A stretch of DNA of 64,000 nt, from assembly GCF_027853965.1 (NCBI RefSeq), contig NZ_JAQGLB010000020.1, positions 1-64,000 on the forward strand, in the 5' to 3' direction. The notes below the pieces were generated by a model, which had not been told where the DNA came from, did not search any database, and saw nothing but the letters and a program-made list of their open reading frames with translations. A program made the translations under genes and the position numbers. This DNA comes from Saccharopolyspora indica. Its GTDB lineage: Bacteria; Actinomycetota; Actinomycetes; Mycobacteriales; Pseudonocardiaceae. Of this stretch, positions 18,719 through 27,058 are shown piece after piece (position 1 is the stretch's first letter; each line of letters opens with the position of its first letter).

Positions 18719-19588
18719 TCAGATCTGGCCGATGACTTCGTCGGCGAACTTGCGGATGGAGTCCTGCTTGGCGCTCAGCTCGGCGTCGAAGCCGTGCCCG
18801 TCGAACAGCCACGGGACCACGATCGCGTCCGTCACGCCGATCTCGGCCTGCTCGCGGTAGCCGGACGCGCCGAAGCGGTCCACGCACACCGCCTGGATCT
18901 CGAACGGCGCCTCGGAGCGGCCGTGCTCGGCGCGCAGCTCGGCGAGCCGGTCGATGGTGGTGCGCAGCTCCTCCAGCGTCATCATCGCCGAGGCCCAGCC
19001 GTCGCCGATCCGGGCCGCTCGCCGCAGCGCGGGCTCGGTGTGCCCACCGATGTAGATCGGCACCGGCGCGGTCGGCGCCGGGCTCATCTGCAGGCGGTCG
19101 AAGTCGAAGAACTCGCCGTGGTGCTCGACCATCCCGCCGCCGAGGATCAGCCGCAGCACCTCGATGGCCTCGTCCACGCGCGCACCGCGCTTGGCGTACG
19201 GCGCGCCGCACCACTCGAACTCCTCCGGCGCCCAGCCGAGCCCGATGCCCAGCCCGAAGCGGTCGCCCGTGAGCACCGCGACCGATGCCAGCTGCCGAGC
19301 CAGCAGCACCGGGTTGCGCGGCCCGAGCTTGAGCACCGAGGTGTAGAAGCGCAGCCGCGAGGTGACCGCGCCCATCGCCGCGGCGGCGATCAGCGGGTCC
19401 GCCCACGGTGTTTCGGCGTTCCACATCCGCGAGCCGTCCGGTGTGTAGGGATAGGCCGCGGAGACCTGTTCGGAGTAGAACAGCGAGTCGGGCAGGGCGA
19501 TGGCGGCGAAGCCGCACTCCTCCGCGGTGCGGGCCAGCCCGGCGAGCTGGTCCAGCGGGCTCATCGCCACTGAAAGCGTGAACTTCAT
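18719..19588 (-). CDS. LLM-class F420/FMN-dependent oxidoreductase
   Basis: A 289-residue TIM-barrel flavin oxidoreductase of the luciferase-like class: FTLSVAMSPLDQLAGLARTA, ECGFAAIALPDS, LGPRNPVLLARQLASVAVLT, DRFGLGIGLGWAPEEF and VPIYIGGHTEPALRRAAR. The ATG at 19588 lies 2 nt after the stop of the Ltp3-like gene, so it is the third gene of a run starting at 21794. Such enzymes use F420 or FMN to reduce or dehydrogenate substrates. The operon position suggests a step in steroid side-chain or ring-linked acyl-CoA metabolism; the substrate is unknown. Confidence 0.83.
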   Translation of the reverse strand: MKFTLSVAMSPLDQLAGLARTAEECGFAAIALPDSLFYSEQVSAAYPYTPDGSRMWNAETPWADPLIAAAAMGAVTSRLRFYTSVLKLGPRNPVLLARQLASVAVLTGDRFGLGIGLGWAPEEFEWCGAPYAKRGARVDEAIEVLRLILGGGMVEHHGEFFDFDRLQMSPAPTAPVPIYIGGHTEPALRRAARIGDGWASAMMTLEELRTTIDRLAELRAEHGRSEAPFEIQAVCVDRFGASGYREQAEIGVTDAIVVPWLFDGHGFDAELSAKQDSIRKFADEVIGQI

Positions 19589-19590
19589 CG

Positions 19591-20745
19591 TTACCCCGGT
19601 TTCCGGGTGCCGACCACCCACATCGAGAAGTACTGGGAGCCACCGCCGTAGGCGTGGCCCAGCGCGGTGCGCGCACCGTCCACCTGGTGCTCGCCCGCCT
19701 TGCCGGTGACCTGCATCGCGGCCTCGGCGAAGCGCAGCATGCCGGAAGCGCCGATCGGGTTGGAGGAGAGCACGCCGCCGGAGGGGTTCACCGGCAGCCG
19801 CCCGTCCAGCGCGGTGTCGCCGGATTCGGTGATCTTCCAGCCCTGGCCCTCGGCTGCGAAGCCGAGGTTCTCCAGCCACATCGGCTCGAACCAGGAGAAC
19901 GGCACGTAGATCTCGGCGGCGTCCACTTCGGACAGCGGATCGGTGATGCCCGCCTCCCGCCACAGCGCCGCCGCGGCGTCCCGGCCGGCCTGCGGGTTCA
20001 CCTGGTCGCGCCCGGCGAAGGTGGTCGGCTCGGTGCGCATCGCGGTCGCGTGGATCCAGGCCGCGGAACCACCTGCCGAGCTCTCGTCGCCGATGACCAC
20101 CGCGCACGCGCCGTCGGAGGACGGGCAGGTCTCGTCGTAGCGGATCGGGTCCCACAGCACCTGCGAGGCCAGCACCGATTCCAGCGTGATATCGGGCTGC
20201 TTGAGGTGCGCGTACGGGTTCCGCGCGCCGTTGCGGCGGTCCTTCACCGCGACCATCGCGCCGATGTGCTCGGGCGCGCCGGAGCGGCGGATGTAGGAGC
20301 GCACGTGCGGTGCGAAGTAGCCGCCCGCGCCCGCGCCGACCGGCATGCTGAACGGCGGCAGGATCGACAGCGCCCACATCGCGTTGGACTCCGACTGCTT
20401 CTCGAAGGCCACCGCCAGCACCCGCCGGTGCACGCCGCCCTGCACCAGGCTGGCCGCGACGTTGGCCGTCGAGCCGCCGACCGATCCGGCGGTGTGCACC
20501 CGGATCATCGGCTTTCCCGTCGCGCCCAGGGCATCCGCCAAGTGGAGCTCGGGCATCATGACGCCTTCGAACAGGTCGGGGGCCTTGCCGACGACGACGG
20601 CGTCGACGTCCGGCCAGTCCAGCCCGGCGTCGGCCAGCGCGCGTTCGGCGGCCTCCCGGCACAGCCCGGCGATCGAGACGTCGAGGCGCTTGCTGGTGTG
20701 GTGCGTCTGGCCGGTCCCGATGACCGCCGCCAACCGCTTGCCCAT
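19591..20745 (-). CDS. Ltp3-like thiolase-fold lipid-transfer protein
   Basis: A 384-residue thiolase-fold protein like mycobacterial Ltp3 (Rv3523). It begins MGKRLAAVIGTGQTHHTSKR and has VDAVVVGKAPDLFEGVMMPE and NPSGGVLSSNPIGASGMLRF. The position of the thiolase nucleophile Cys reads HTAGSVGGSTAN, so there is no Cys; a normal thiolase reaction is unlikely. In the same superfamily, Ltp2 lacks thiolysis and works with a DUF35 partner as a retro-aldolase on the C22 steroid-CoA. The start overlaps the upstream stop in TGATG. A DUF35 protein is encoded two genes upstream, so an aldolase pair is a reasonable inference. Confidence 0.83.
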   Translation of the reverse strand: MGKRLAAVIGTGQTHHTSKRLDVSIAGLCREAAERALADAGLDWPDVDAVVVGKAPDLFEGVMMPELHLADALGATGKPMIRVHTAGSVGGSTANVAASLVQGGVHRRVLAVAFEKQSESNAMWALSILPPFSMPVGAGAGGYFAPHVRSYIRRSGAPEHIGAMVAVKDRRNGARNPYAHLKQPDITLESVLASQVLWDPIRYDETCPSSDGACAVVIGDESSAGGSAAWIHATAMRTEPTTFAGRDQVNPQAGRDAAAALWREAGITDPLSEVDAAEIYVPFSWFEPMWLENLGFAAEGQGWKITESGDTALDGRLPVNPSGGVLSSNPIGASGMLRFAEAAMQVTGKAGEHQVDGARTALGHAYGGGSQYFSMWVVGTRKPG

Positions 20746-21794
20746 CAGGACCTTCCCTCCATCACGCAGACCAGGTTCTGCTGCAGCGCGGGCCCGCTGG
20801 TGGCGTGCGCCAGCACCCGCTGCGCCGCACCGGACATCACGCGGGAGGCGGCTTCGCCGATGCGCGCCAGCCCGGCGGCGAACATCGGGTTGCCGCACAG
20901 CGGCCCTCCCGAGGGGTTGATCGCCACGTCCTCGCCGAGCCCGATCGCCCGGCGCAGCACGATCTCCTGGTGGGTGAACGGTGCGTGCAGCTCGGCCACC
21001 TCGACGTCGCCGGCCCCGGCGGCCTCGGCCGCGGCGGTGGTCGACGGCGATCGGAGCAGGTCGCGGGCGCCGATGCTGCCGGATTCGATCCGGTGCTCCA
21101 GGCCGGTGATCCACGCCGGGCGCTCGTGCAGTTCGCGCGCCCGGTCGGCGCTGGCGAGCACGACCACGGCGGCTCCGTCGGTGATCGGGGCGCAGTCGTG
21201 CTTGCGCAGCGGGTCGGCGAGGTACGGCTCGGCGAGCAGGTCAGCTGCGTCCACCTGGCCCGAGATCTGGGCGCCGGGTCCGGCGGATGCGCGGCTGCGG
21301 GCGGCGACCTCGGCCATGTCCTGCTCGGTCCACGCGCCTGAGTCCAGGCCGAGGCGGGCCTGAAGCCCGGCGATGCTCACCGAGTCCGGCCACAGCGGAG
21401 CCGCGGTGTACGGGTCGAGCTGCAGGGCGAGGGTCCGGCGCAGGTCACCGGCCGAGGACTTGCCGAAGCCGTAGACCAGCGCGGTGTCGACCTCGCCGGT
21501 GCGGATCTTCACCCAGGCCTCGTAGAGCGCCCACGCGGCGTCCATCTCCACGTGGGACTCGTTGATCGGCGGGAAGGCTCCGATGGCGTCCACCGCGGCG
21601 ATGAACGAGAACGCCCGCCCCGCCAGGTAGTCCGACGAGCCAGAGCACCAGAACCCGATGTCCTCGGTGCGCAATCCGGTGCTGTCGAGCACCTCCCGGA
21701 AGATCGGGACCAGCATCTCGACCCCGTTGGTGGTGCCGTGGGTGGCGCGCACGTTCGGTGCTTGCGCGAACCCGACGACCGCTACGTCTGCCAC
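20745..21794 (-). CDS. Ltp4-like thiolase-fold protein
   Basis: A 349-residue thiolase-fold protein resembling Rv3522 (Ltp4), with VADVAVVGFAQAPNVRATHG, DIGFWCSGSSDYLAGRAFSF, APITDGAAVVVLASADRAR and INPSGGPLCGNPMFAAGLAR. The usual nucleophile Cys position reads SHVEMDAAWALYEA, so it also lacks the thiolase Cys. GTG at 21794 has GAGGAG upstream; an ATG at 21851 would start inside a repeat and lacks a ribosome site. It is coupled to the Ltp3-like gene by TGATG. The two probably form a heteromeric acceptor-donor pair acting on steroid-CoA thioesters. Confidence 0.83.
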   Translation of the reverse strand: MADVAVVGFAQAPNVRATHGTTNGVEMLVPIFREVLDSTGLRTEDIGFWCSGSSDYLAGRAFSFIAAVDAIGAFPPINESHVEMDAAWALYEAWVKIRTGEVDTALVYGFGKSSAGDLRRTLALQLDPYTAAPLWPDSVSIAGLQARLGLDSGAWTEQDMAEVAARSRASAGPGAQISGQVDAADLLAEPYLADPLRKHDCAPITDGAAVVVLASADRARELHERPAWITGLEHRIESGSIGARDLLRSPSTTAAAEAAGAGDVEVAELHAPFTHQEIVLRRAIGLGEDVAINPSGGPLCGNPMFAAGLARIGEAASRVMSGAAQRVLAHATSGPALQQNLVCVMEGRS

Positions 21795-21846
21795 GGTGCA
21801 CTCCTCGGCGTTTCGGTTGTCGCAGCGGACCGCTCCGGGGCGGTGC

Positions 21847-21906
21847 GTCAATTTCGCGAGAAATTGACCATCACCCGGGTGAACGTCAATTTCTCGCGAA
21901 ATTGAC
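21847..21906. repeat. 60-bp palindrome of palindromes, copy 1
   Basis: Two 22-bp arms (21847-21868 and 21885-21906) are exact complements, and each arm is itself a near palindrome (GTCAATTTCGCGAGAAATTG and so on). The centre CACCCGGGTG (21872-21881) is a perfect 10-bp palindrome. It lies just after the stop of the DUF35 gene and before the Ltp4-like gene on the same strand, so it probably ends the DUF35 transcript. The same design recurs at 35116 and 32341. Confidence 0.75.
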
Positions 21907-21920
21907 GCGGTCCGGCCCGG

Positions 21921-22877
21921 CTAGAGGTGTTGGGCGTAGGTCTCGAAGGGGGCGTCCGGCTCGCCGGTGGGGCGGAAGTGGTCGATGTTCTGCAGCGTGT
22001 AGCCCCACTCCTCGCGGGGTTTCCACTCCGCGCGCACCCGCATGCCCATCCGCACCTCCGCCGCGTCGCAGCCCAGCACCAGGTGCAGGAAGGCGATGTC
22101 GGCGCCGTCGAGCAGGACGTAGGCCGACACGTACGGCGGTGGGATGCGCTGGCCCAGGAACGGCACGTTGACGATGCAGAAGGTGGTCACGATGCCGGTG
22201 TCGGGCAGCTCCACCTCCTCCACGGTGGGCACGCCGTCGGTGGGGCAGGCGCCGCGCGGCGGGAGGTAGACCTTCCGGCACTCCGGGCAGCGCTGGCCCA
22301 GCAACCGTCCCTCGGCGAGCCCGCGCAGGTAGCGGCTCTCCTCCGGGGACGCCGAGTGCTGGTAGTGCAGGTGCACCGGCGAGGTGATCATGGCGACCGG
22401 TTCGGGATCGGCCAGCGGCGCGGCGGAGGAGCCGCCGACCGGCTCGAAGCAGGCGATGTCGCGGATCCCGTTGCCCAGCTCGGCGGACCACCGGACCTGC
22501 ACCCGCATGCCGGTGCGCACGGCACCGGGCGAGCCGGTGTCCAGCGCGTGCAGCATCGGAGTGTCCGCGCCGTCGAGCAGCACCAGCGCCCAGGCGAACG
22601 GGTGCGCCAGCGGCTGGCCTTCCAGTGGTTTCGGCATCCACGACCAGCTCAGCACGGTGCCCCGAGTGCCGACCGGGACGAACTCGTCGAGCGCGGCGGC
22701 GGTGTCCGGGTCGTACTCGACCGGTGGCACGTGGACCCGGCCGTCGCTGCCGCGCACGCCGACGATGCGGCGGCCGCGCAGTTCGGTGGCGAACCGGCGG
22801 TGGACCGGTCCGAGGGAGCGGGTGTAGTCGAAGCCGACTTCGAGCGGTGCGCTGAGTGGTTCGGAGAGCCCAGTCAC
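21921..22877 (-). CDS. DUF35/OB-fold acyl-CoA-associated protein (tandem)
   Basis: A 318-residue protein made of two DUF35-like halves, as in Rv3521. The second half has a rubredoxin-like zinc ribbon (GQRCPECRKVYLPPRGACPTDG region; Cys pairs CPEC and ACP) and an OB fold (VPFLGQRIPPPYVSAYVLLD). The first half keeps the OB fold (HPFAWALVLLDGADTPMLHA) but has no zinc ribbon. I prefer GTG at 22877, which is inside the frame after the KstR-like box; an ATG at 22916 would put the box inside the gene. DUF35 proteins partner thiolase-fold Ltp enzymes, as ChsH2 does with Ltp2. Confidence 0.8.
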   Translation of the reverse strand: MTGLSEPLSAPLEVGFDYTRSLGPVHRRFATELRGRRIVGVRGSDGRVHVPPVEYDPDTAAALDEFVPVGTRGTVLSWSWMPKPLEGQPLAHPFAWALVLLDGADTPMLHALDTGSPGAVRTGMRVQVRWSAELGNGIRDIACFEPVGGSSAAPLADPEPVAMITSPVHLHYQHSASPEESRYLRGLAEGRLLGQRCPECRKVYLPPRGACPTDGVPTVEEVELPDTGIVTTFCIVNVPFLGQRIPPPYVSAYVLLDGADIAFLHLVLGCDAAEVRMGMRVRAEWKPREEWGYTLQNIDHFRPTGEPDAPFETYAQHL

Positions 22878-22886
22878 GATTCGCAG

Positions 22887-22900
22887 TGAAACATGTTCTC
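22887..22900. promoter_or_regulatory. KstR-like operator between DUF35 and LLM genes
   Basis: TGAAACATGTTCTC matches TnnAACnnGTTnnA with one outer mismatch. It lies between the divergent DUF35-type and LLM oxidoreductase genes, 10 nt ahead of the preferred DUF35 GTG. Confidence 0.6.
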
Positions 22901-22965
22901 GATTTTGGGGCAACATGCGGGCAGGATGGGCGTCGGTGGATCCGTCGGGACGAGGAGGATCGCTG

Positions 22966-24012
22966 ATGAGGATCGGACTTCAGCTCGGCTACTGGGGAGC
23001 GGCGCCGCCGCCGAACGCGGAGGAACTCGTTCTCGGTGCCGAGAGCGCCGGGTTCGACTCGGTGTTCGCCGCGGAATCCTGGGGGTCGGACGCCTTCACG
23101 CCGCTGGCCTGGTGGGGTTCGCGGACCAGCCGGGTGCGGCTGGGCACCTCGGTGGCGCAGGTCGCCGCGCGCACCCCGGCGTCGTGCGCGATGCACGCGC
23201 TGACGCTGGACCACCTCTCGGGCGGCCGCTGCGTGCTCGGGCTCGGAGTGTCCGGGCCGCAGGTGGTGGAGGGCTGGTACGGCACGCCGTTCGCGAAACC
23301 CCTTGCGCGGACTCGGGAATACGTCTCGATCGTGCGGCAGGTGCTGGCCCGCGAGGCGCCGGTGCGCAACGACGGGGCGCACTACCGGCTGCCCTACGAC
23401 GGGCCGGGATCGATCGGGCTGGGCAAGCCGCTGCGCCCGATCACCCACCCGCTGCGCTCCGACCTGCCGATCTGGCTGGGTGCCGAAGGCCCGCGCAACG
23501 TGGCGCAGACGGCCGAGATCGCGGACGGGTGGATCGCGGTGTACTACTCGCCGCGCGTGGCCGGGATGTACGAGGACTGGCTGGGGGAGGGCTTCGCCCG
23601 GCCGGGAGCGCGGCGCGGTCGCGCGGACTTCGAGGTCGCCGCCAGCTGCCAGGTGGTGGTGACCGACGACGCGGCCGCCGAGCGGGCGAAGCTGAAGCCC
23701 TCGCTCGCGCTCTACATCGGCGGGATGGGCGCGCCGGGCATGAACTTCCACGCCGAGCTCTTCCGCCGGATGGGCTACGACGAGGTCGTGGACGACGTGC
23801 TGCGGCTGTTCGGCGAGGGCAGGCGCGAGGAGGCGGTGGCCGCGGTGCCGGACGAGATGGTCGACGACGTAGCGATCATCGGCGACGCGGCGGCGGTGCG
23901 GGCGCGCGTGGCGGAGTGGGAGAAGTCCGGGGTGGACACGCTGCTGGTCGGCTGCCGCTCCGCCGACCACATCCGGAGCGTCGCAAAGGCCCTTGATCTG
24001 ACCGGCGGGTGA
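22966..24012 (+). CDS. LLM-class F420-dependent oxidoreductase (Rv3520c-like)
   Basis: A 348-residue luciferase-like oxidoreductase: RIGLQLGYWGAAPPPNAEEL, FDSVFAAESWGSDAFTPLAW, RVRLGTSVAQVAARTPA, GGRCVLGLGVSGPQVVEGWY and DLPIWLGAEGPRNVAQTAEI. The ATG at 22966 has GAGGAGGATC upstream; the longer reading from 22915 crosses the promoter. Rv3520c in M. tuberculosis is the neighbour of Rv3521-3523, the same company found here, and was annotated as F420-dependent. Steroid-related redox chemistry is inferred from this synteny and the KstR-like box. Confidence 0.85.
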   Translation: MRIGLQLGYWGAAPPPNAEELVLGAESAGFDSVFAAESWGSDAFTPLAWWGSRTSRVRLGTSVAQVAARTPASCAMHALTLDHLSGGRCVLGLGVSGPQVVEGWYGTPFAKPLARTREYVSIVRQVLAREAPVRNDGAHYRLPYDGPGSIGLGKPLRPITHPLRSDLPIWLGAEGPRNVAQTAEIADGWIAVYYSPRVAGMYEDWLGEGFARPGARRGRADFEVAASCQVVVTDDAAAERAKLKPSLALYIGGMGAPGMNFHAELFRRMGYDEVVDDVLRLFGEGRREEAVAAVPDEMVDDVAIIGDAAAVRARVAEWEKSGVDTLLVGCRSADHIRSVAKALDLTGG

Positions 24013-24039
24013 GGTCCGGAGGCTACGTCGCGGTGGTGA

Positions 24040-24083
24040 CCGTGAGTGTTTTGGGGTGCTATAGCCCCACAAACCGCTCACGG
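24040..24083. terminator. Hairpin repeat, CCGTGAG family, copy 2 (imperfect)
   Basis: CCGTGAGTGTTTTGGGG (24040-24056) faces CCCCACAAACCGCTCACGG (24065-24083); the arms pair with two small bulges and the loop contains CTATAG. It follows the LLM gene stop by 27 nt and probably ends that transcript. Confidence 0.65.
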
Positions 24084-24219
24084 GTTCTGAGCAGCGGAAA
24101 CGGAGCGTGAATCGGACGGCCCCGCACTCGGGCGAGGTGACGGTCCCGGCGGGAGCGGGCTGATGTCCTCTGTCCTCGGTGGACAGAACGGCGATCGCGG
24201 CCAGGCCTTGCCGATGTGG

Positions 24220-24233
24220 TGGAACAGGTTCTA
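24220..24233. promoter_or_regulatory. KstR-like operator upstream of fadD
   Basis: TGGAACAGGTTCTA fits TnnAACnnGTTnnA fully and lies 50 nt upstream of the acyl-CoA synthetase GTG at 24284. Confidence 0.6.
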
Positions 24234-24283
24234 GATTCGCGGGAGCTTTCCGATTCCCCCGTCGACGTTGACAGGAGTCCGCC

Positions 24284-25834
24284 GTGTCCGAGATCGGGCT
24301 GTGGAAGATCGCAGAGCAAGAACCGGACCGCACCGCCGTGATCGCCCCCGACGGCAGTTCGATCGGCTACGCCGAGCTCGCCGCCGCGGCGGACCGCTAC
24401 GGCCGCGGGTTGCAGAGCATGGGGCTCGACGTCGGCGACAGCGTGGTGCTGATGCTGCCGAACGGCCCGGACCTGCTGGCCGCCTACTTCGCCGCGCTGC
24501 AGTGCGGCCTGTACGCGGTGACGGTGAACTGGCACCTGGTGGGCCCCGAGGTCGCCTACCTGATCGAGGACAGCGGCGCGAAGGCATTCATCGCTCATGA
24601 GCGGTTCGCCGATGCCGCCTCCGACGCCGCCGCGCGCAGCGGGCTGCCGGCCTCGGCGCGCTTCGCCGTGGGCGAGGTCCCCGGGTTCCAGCAGCTGTCG
24701 CAGCTCGGCGCGCAGGAACCGGCGAAGCGGCCGGACGTGCGCACCGCGGGCTCGCCGATGCTCTACACCTCCGGGACCACCGGTCGCCCCAAGGGCGTCC
24801 GGCGGCCGCTGACCGGTGCCGATCCCGACGTGGTGCCCGCCGCCGCGACCTGGTTCTTCGGCATCTTCGGGCTCGAACCCTTCGACGGGCACGTGCACCT
24901 GTGCGGCTCGCCGCTCTACCACACGGCGGTGCTCAACTTCGTCACCCACGCCATCCAGCTGGGGCACACCGCGGTGCTGATGGACCGTTGGGAACCGGCC
25001 GAGATGCTCCGGCTGATCGAGCGGCACCGGGTGACGCACACGCACATGGTGCCCACCCAGTTCCACCGGCTCCTGGCGCTGCCGCCCGAGGTCCGGCAGC
25101 GCTACGACGTCTCCTCGATGCGCGCGGCGATCCACGGTGCCGCGCCGTGCCCGCTGGAGGTCAAGCGGGCGATGCTGGAGTGGTGGGGCCCGGTGGTGGT
25201 CGAGTACTACGCGGCGACCGAAGGCGGTGGCACCGCGATCGGCGCCGAGGAGTGGCTGCGGAAGCCGGGATCGGTGGGCAGGCCGTGGCCGGGCTCGACG
25301 GTCAAGGTGCTCGGCGACGACGGCGCGGAGCTGCCGCCCGGCGAGATCGGCACGGTGTACATGCGGATGGGCAGCTCGACCTTCGAGTACCACCGCGATT
25401 CCCGCAAGACCGAGCAGGCGCGCGTCGGCGACCTGTTCACCCTCGGCGACGTCGGCTACCTCGACTCCGACGGCTACCTGTACCTGTGCGACCGCAAGAG
25501 CGACATGATCATCTCCGGTGGCGTGAACATCTACCCGGCGGAGATCGAGAACGCCCTGTCGGTGCACCCGAAGGTCGCCGACGTGGCGGTGTTCGGCGTC
25601 CCGAACGCGGACTGGGGCGAGGAGGTCAAGGCCGTCGTGCAACCCGCCGAAGGCACCGCGCCCGGCGACGACCTGGCGGCCGAACTCCTCGCCTACGCCC
25701 GAGACCGCCTGGCGAAGTTCAAAACACCCCGCACCATCGACTTCATCGACGAACTCCCCAGGGATCCCAACGGCAAGCTCTACAAGCGCAAGCTCCGCGC
25801 CCCCTACTGGGCCGACCGCGAACGCGCGATCTGA
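24284..25834 (+). CDS. Acyl-CoA synthetase (FadD family)
   Basis: A 516-residue ANL-superfamily ligase. It has SPMLYTSGTTGRPKGVRRPL (AMP-binding), YYAATEGGG, the hinge region GDVGYLDSDGYLYLCDRKSD and DPNGKLYKRKLR with the catalytic Lys. The GTG start has AGGAG seven bases upstream. It differs from FadD17 and FadD19, which are also present, and looks like the bile-acid/long-chain CoA ligase branch, so a different sterol side-chain acid or propionate-ring intermediate may be its substrate. The KstR-like box ties it to the regulon. It ends in an array of four hairpins. Confidence 0.87.
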   Translation: MSEIGLWKIAEQEPDRTAVIAPDGSSIGYAELAAAADRYGRGLQSMGLDVGDSVVLMLPNGPDLLAAYFAALQCGLYAVTVNWHLVGPEVAYLIEDSGAKAFIAHERFADAASDAAARSGLPASARFAVGEVPGFQQLSQLGAQEPAKRPDVRTAGSPMLYTSGTTGRPKGVRRPLTGADPDVVPAAATWFFGIFGLEPFDGHVHLCGSPLYHTAVLNFVTHAIQLGHTAVLMDRWEPAEMLRLIERHRVTHTHMVPTQFHRLLALPPEVRQRYDVSSMRAAIHGAAPCPLEVKRAMLEWWGPVVVEYYAATEGGGTAIGAEEWLRKPGSVGRPWPGSTVKVLGDDGAELPPGEIGTVYMRMGSSTFEYHRDSRKTEQARVGDLFTLGDVGYLDSDGYLYLCDRKSDMIISGGVNIYPAEIENALSVHPKVADVAVFGVPNADWGEEVKAVVQPAEGTAPGDDLAAELLAYARDRLAKFKTPRTIDFIDELPRDPNGKLYKRKLRAPYWADRERAI

Positions 25835-25838
25835 GCGC

Positions 25839-25887
25839 GGTGAAGGGCACCTTTTAGCAACTAACTTGCCTAAAGGTGCCCTTCACC
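25839..25887. repeat. GTGAAGGGCACC hairpin repeat, copy 1
   Basis: GGTGAAGGGCACCTTT pairs with AAAGGTGCCCTTCACC. Inside is a second small stem GCAA/TTGC around CTAAC. It begins 5 nt after the fadD stop and may act as its terminator. Confidence 0.75.
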
Positions 25888-25914
25888 GGTGATCGCCACT
25901 CGTTCGGGGAGCAG

Positions 25915-25961
25915 GTGAAGGGCGCCTTTGACCAACTTACTCGGCGAAAGGTGCCCTTCAC
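25915..25961. repeat. GTGAAGGGCACC hairpin repeat, copy 2
   Basis: GTGAAGGGCGCCTTT faces AAAGGTGCCCTTCAC with one G-U type mismatch. The inner part is CCAACTTACTCGG, a stem-loop shifted from the other copies. Confidence 0.7.
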
Positions 25962-26010
25962 GCGGAAAACTCATACCGCGCCGCGCGGCTTCGTTCTCGA
26001 ACGGGTGGTG

Positions 26011-26059
26011 GGTGAAGGGCACCTTTCGCCAGCTAAATTGGTGGAGGGTGCCCTTCACC
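26011..26059. repeat. GTGAAGGGCACC hairpin repeat, copy 3
   Basis: GGTGAAGGGCACCTTT faces GGAGGGTGCCCTTCACC. The inner stem is CCAG/TTGG around CTAAA. It lies mid-way between the convergent fadD and echA19 genes. Confidence 0.7.
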
Positions 26060-26086
26060 TGGCCCCGTAACCCGTTTGGGGGGGAC

Positions 26087-26135
26087 GGTGAAGGGCACCT
26101 TTGGGCAAGATACTTGCTAAAAGGTGCCCTTCACC
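26087..26135. repeat. GTGAAGGGCACC hairpin repeat, copy 4
   Basis: GGTGAAGGGCACCTTT faces AAAGGTGCCCTTCACC. The inner stem is GCAA/TTGC around GATAC. It ends 9 nt before the echA19 stop and may act as its terminator. Confidence 0.75.
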
Positions 26136-26143
26136 GGGGGAAA

Positions 26144-26938
26144 TCAGCGGGAGCGGAAGGTGGGGGTGCGCTTCTCGGCGAAGGCTCTGGGGCCTTCTTT
26201 GGCGTCCTCGCTGGTGAAGACCTGCATGCCGTGGTGGGCGTCCACTTTGAACGCATCGTTTTCCGGCATGCCTTCTGTTTCGCGGATGGTGCGGAGGATC
26301 GCTCGGACGGCCAGCGGGCCGTTGGCGGCGATGAGGTTCGCCAGTTCGAGGGCTTTGGCGAGGGCTTGGCCGTCGGGGACGACGTGGCCGATCAAGCCGA
26401 TGTCCTTGGCCTCCGCGGCGCGGATGTGCCTGCCGGTCAGCAGGATGTCCGCGGCGACGGTGTAGGGGATCTGGCGCGGTAGCCGGACGGCCGAGCCGCC
26501 GAGGGGGAACAGGCCCCAGCGGGCTTCGGAGACGCCGAAGCGGGCGCTCTCGCCCGCCACCCGGATGTCGGTGGCCTGCAGGATCTCGGTGCCGCCCGCG
26601 ATCGCCGGGCCCTCCACCGCCGCGATCAGCGGTTTGGTCAGCCTGCGGCCCTTGAGCAGCGGCTCGATCACCGACATGTCCATGCCGCGGGTGGTGTCGC
26701 CGGGGTGGGACTGCGTCATCGCCTTGAGGTCCGCGCCCGCGCAGAACGCGCCGCCCGCACCGGTCAGGACGCAGGCGCGGATCTCGTCGTCGCGGTCCAC
26801 TTCGTCCCACGCTTCGCGCATGATCTGCAACATCGGGCCGGACAGCGCATTTCGCGCCTCGGGGCGGTTCATCGTCACCACGAGCACCGGCCCGCGGCGC
26901 TCGACCAGGCAGTGGGGTGCTTCGGTGCTCGACGTCAT
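26144..26938 (-). CDS. echA19: Enoyl-CoA hydratase/isomerase, EchA19-like
   Basis: A 264-residue crotonase-fold enzyme. Oxyanion-hole segments are [13 protein letters not shown] and [14 protein letters not shown]; the active-site Glu region is [18 protein letters not shown] at 26938 has GGAGGG upstream. In M. tuberculosis EchA19 hydrates the 3-oxo-cholesta-4,24-dienoyl-CoA side chain and its gene is divergent from fadD19. The same divergent pair with a KstR-like box between them is present here, so the assignment rests on both fold and synteny. It would act after FadE26/FadE27 in the first beta-oxidation round. Confidence 0.85.
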   Translation of the reverse strand: MTSSTEAPHCLVERRGPVLVVTMNRPEARNALSGPMLQIMREAWDEVDRDDEIRACVLTGAGGAFCAGADLKAMTQSHPGDTTRGMDMSVIEPLLKGRRLTKPLIAAVEGPAIAGGTEILQATDIRVAGESARFGVSEARWGLFPLGGSAVRLPRQIPYTVAADILLTGRHIRAAEAKDIGLIGHVVPDGQALAKALELANLIAANGPLAVRAILRTIRETEGMPENDAFKVDAHHGMQVFTSEDAKEGPRAFAEKRTPTFRSR

Positions 26939-27058
26939 GGAAAACCCTCCACTCGGCGGATGGCCTTGCTGTCAAGGGGAAAGCGGATCTGGATCGTCCA
27001 AGGAGCCCGGCATCGGCGGTGAATTCCGGTTGGGCTCGAACGGGTTCTTGCCCGGGAC

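Noticed and set aside
25839-26136. CRISPR array suspected from regularly spaced repeats
   Set aside because: The units are inverted repeats with internal stems, only four in number, with uneven gaps and no cas genes; they are hairpins.
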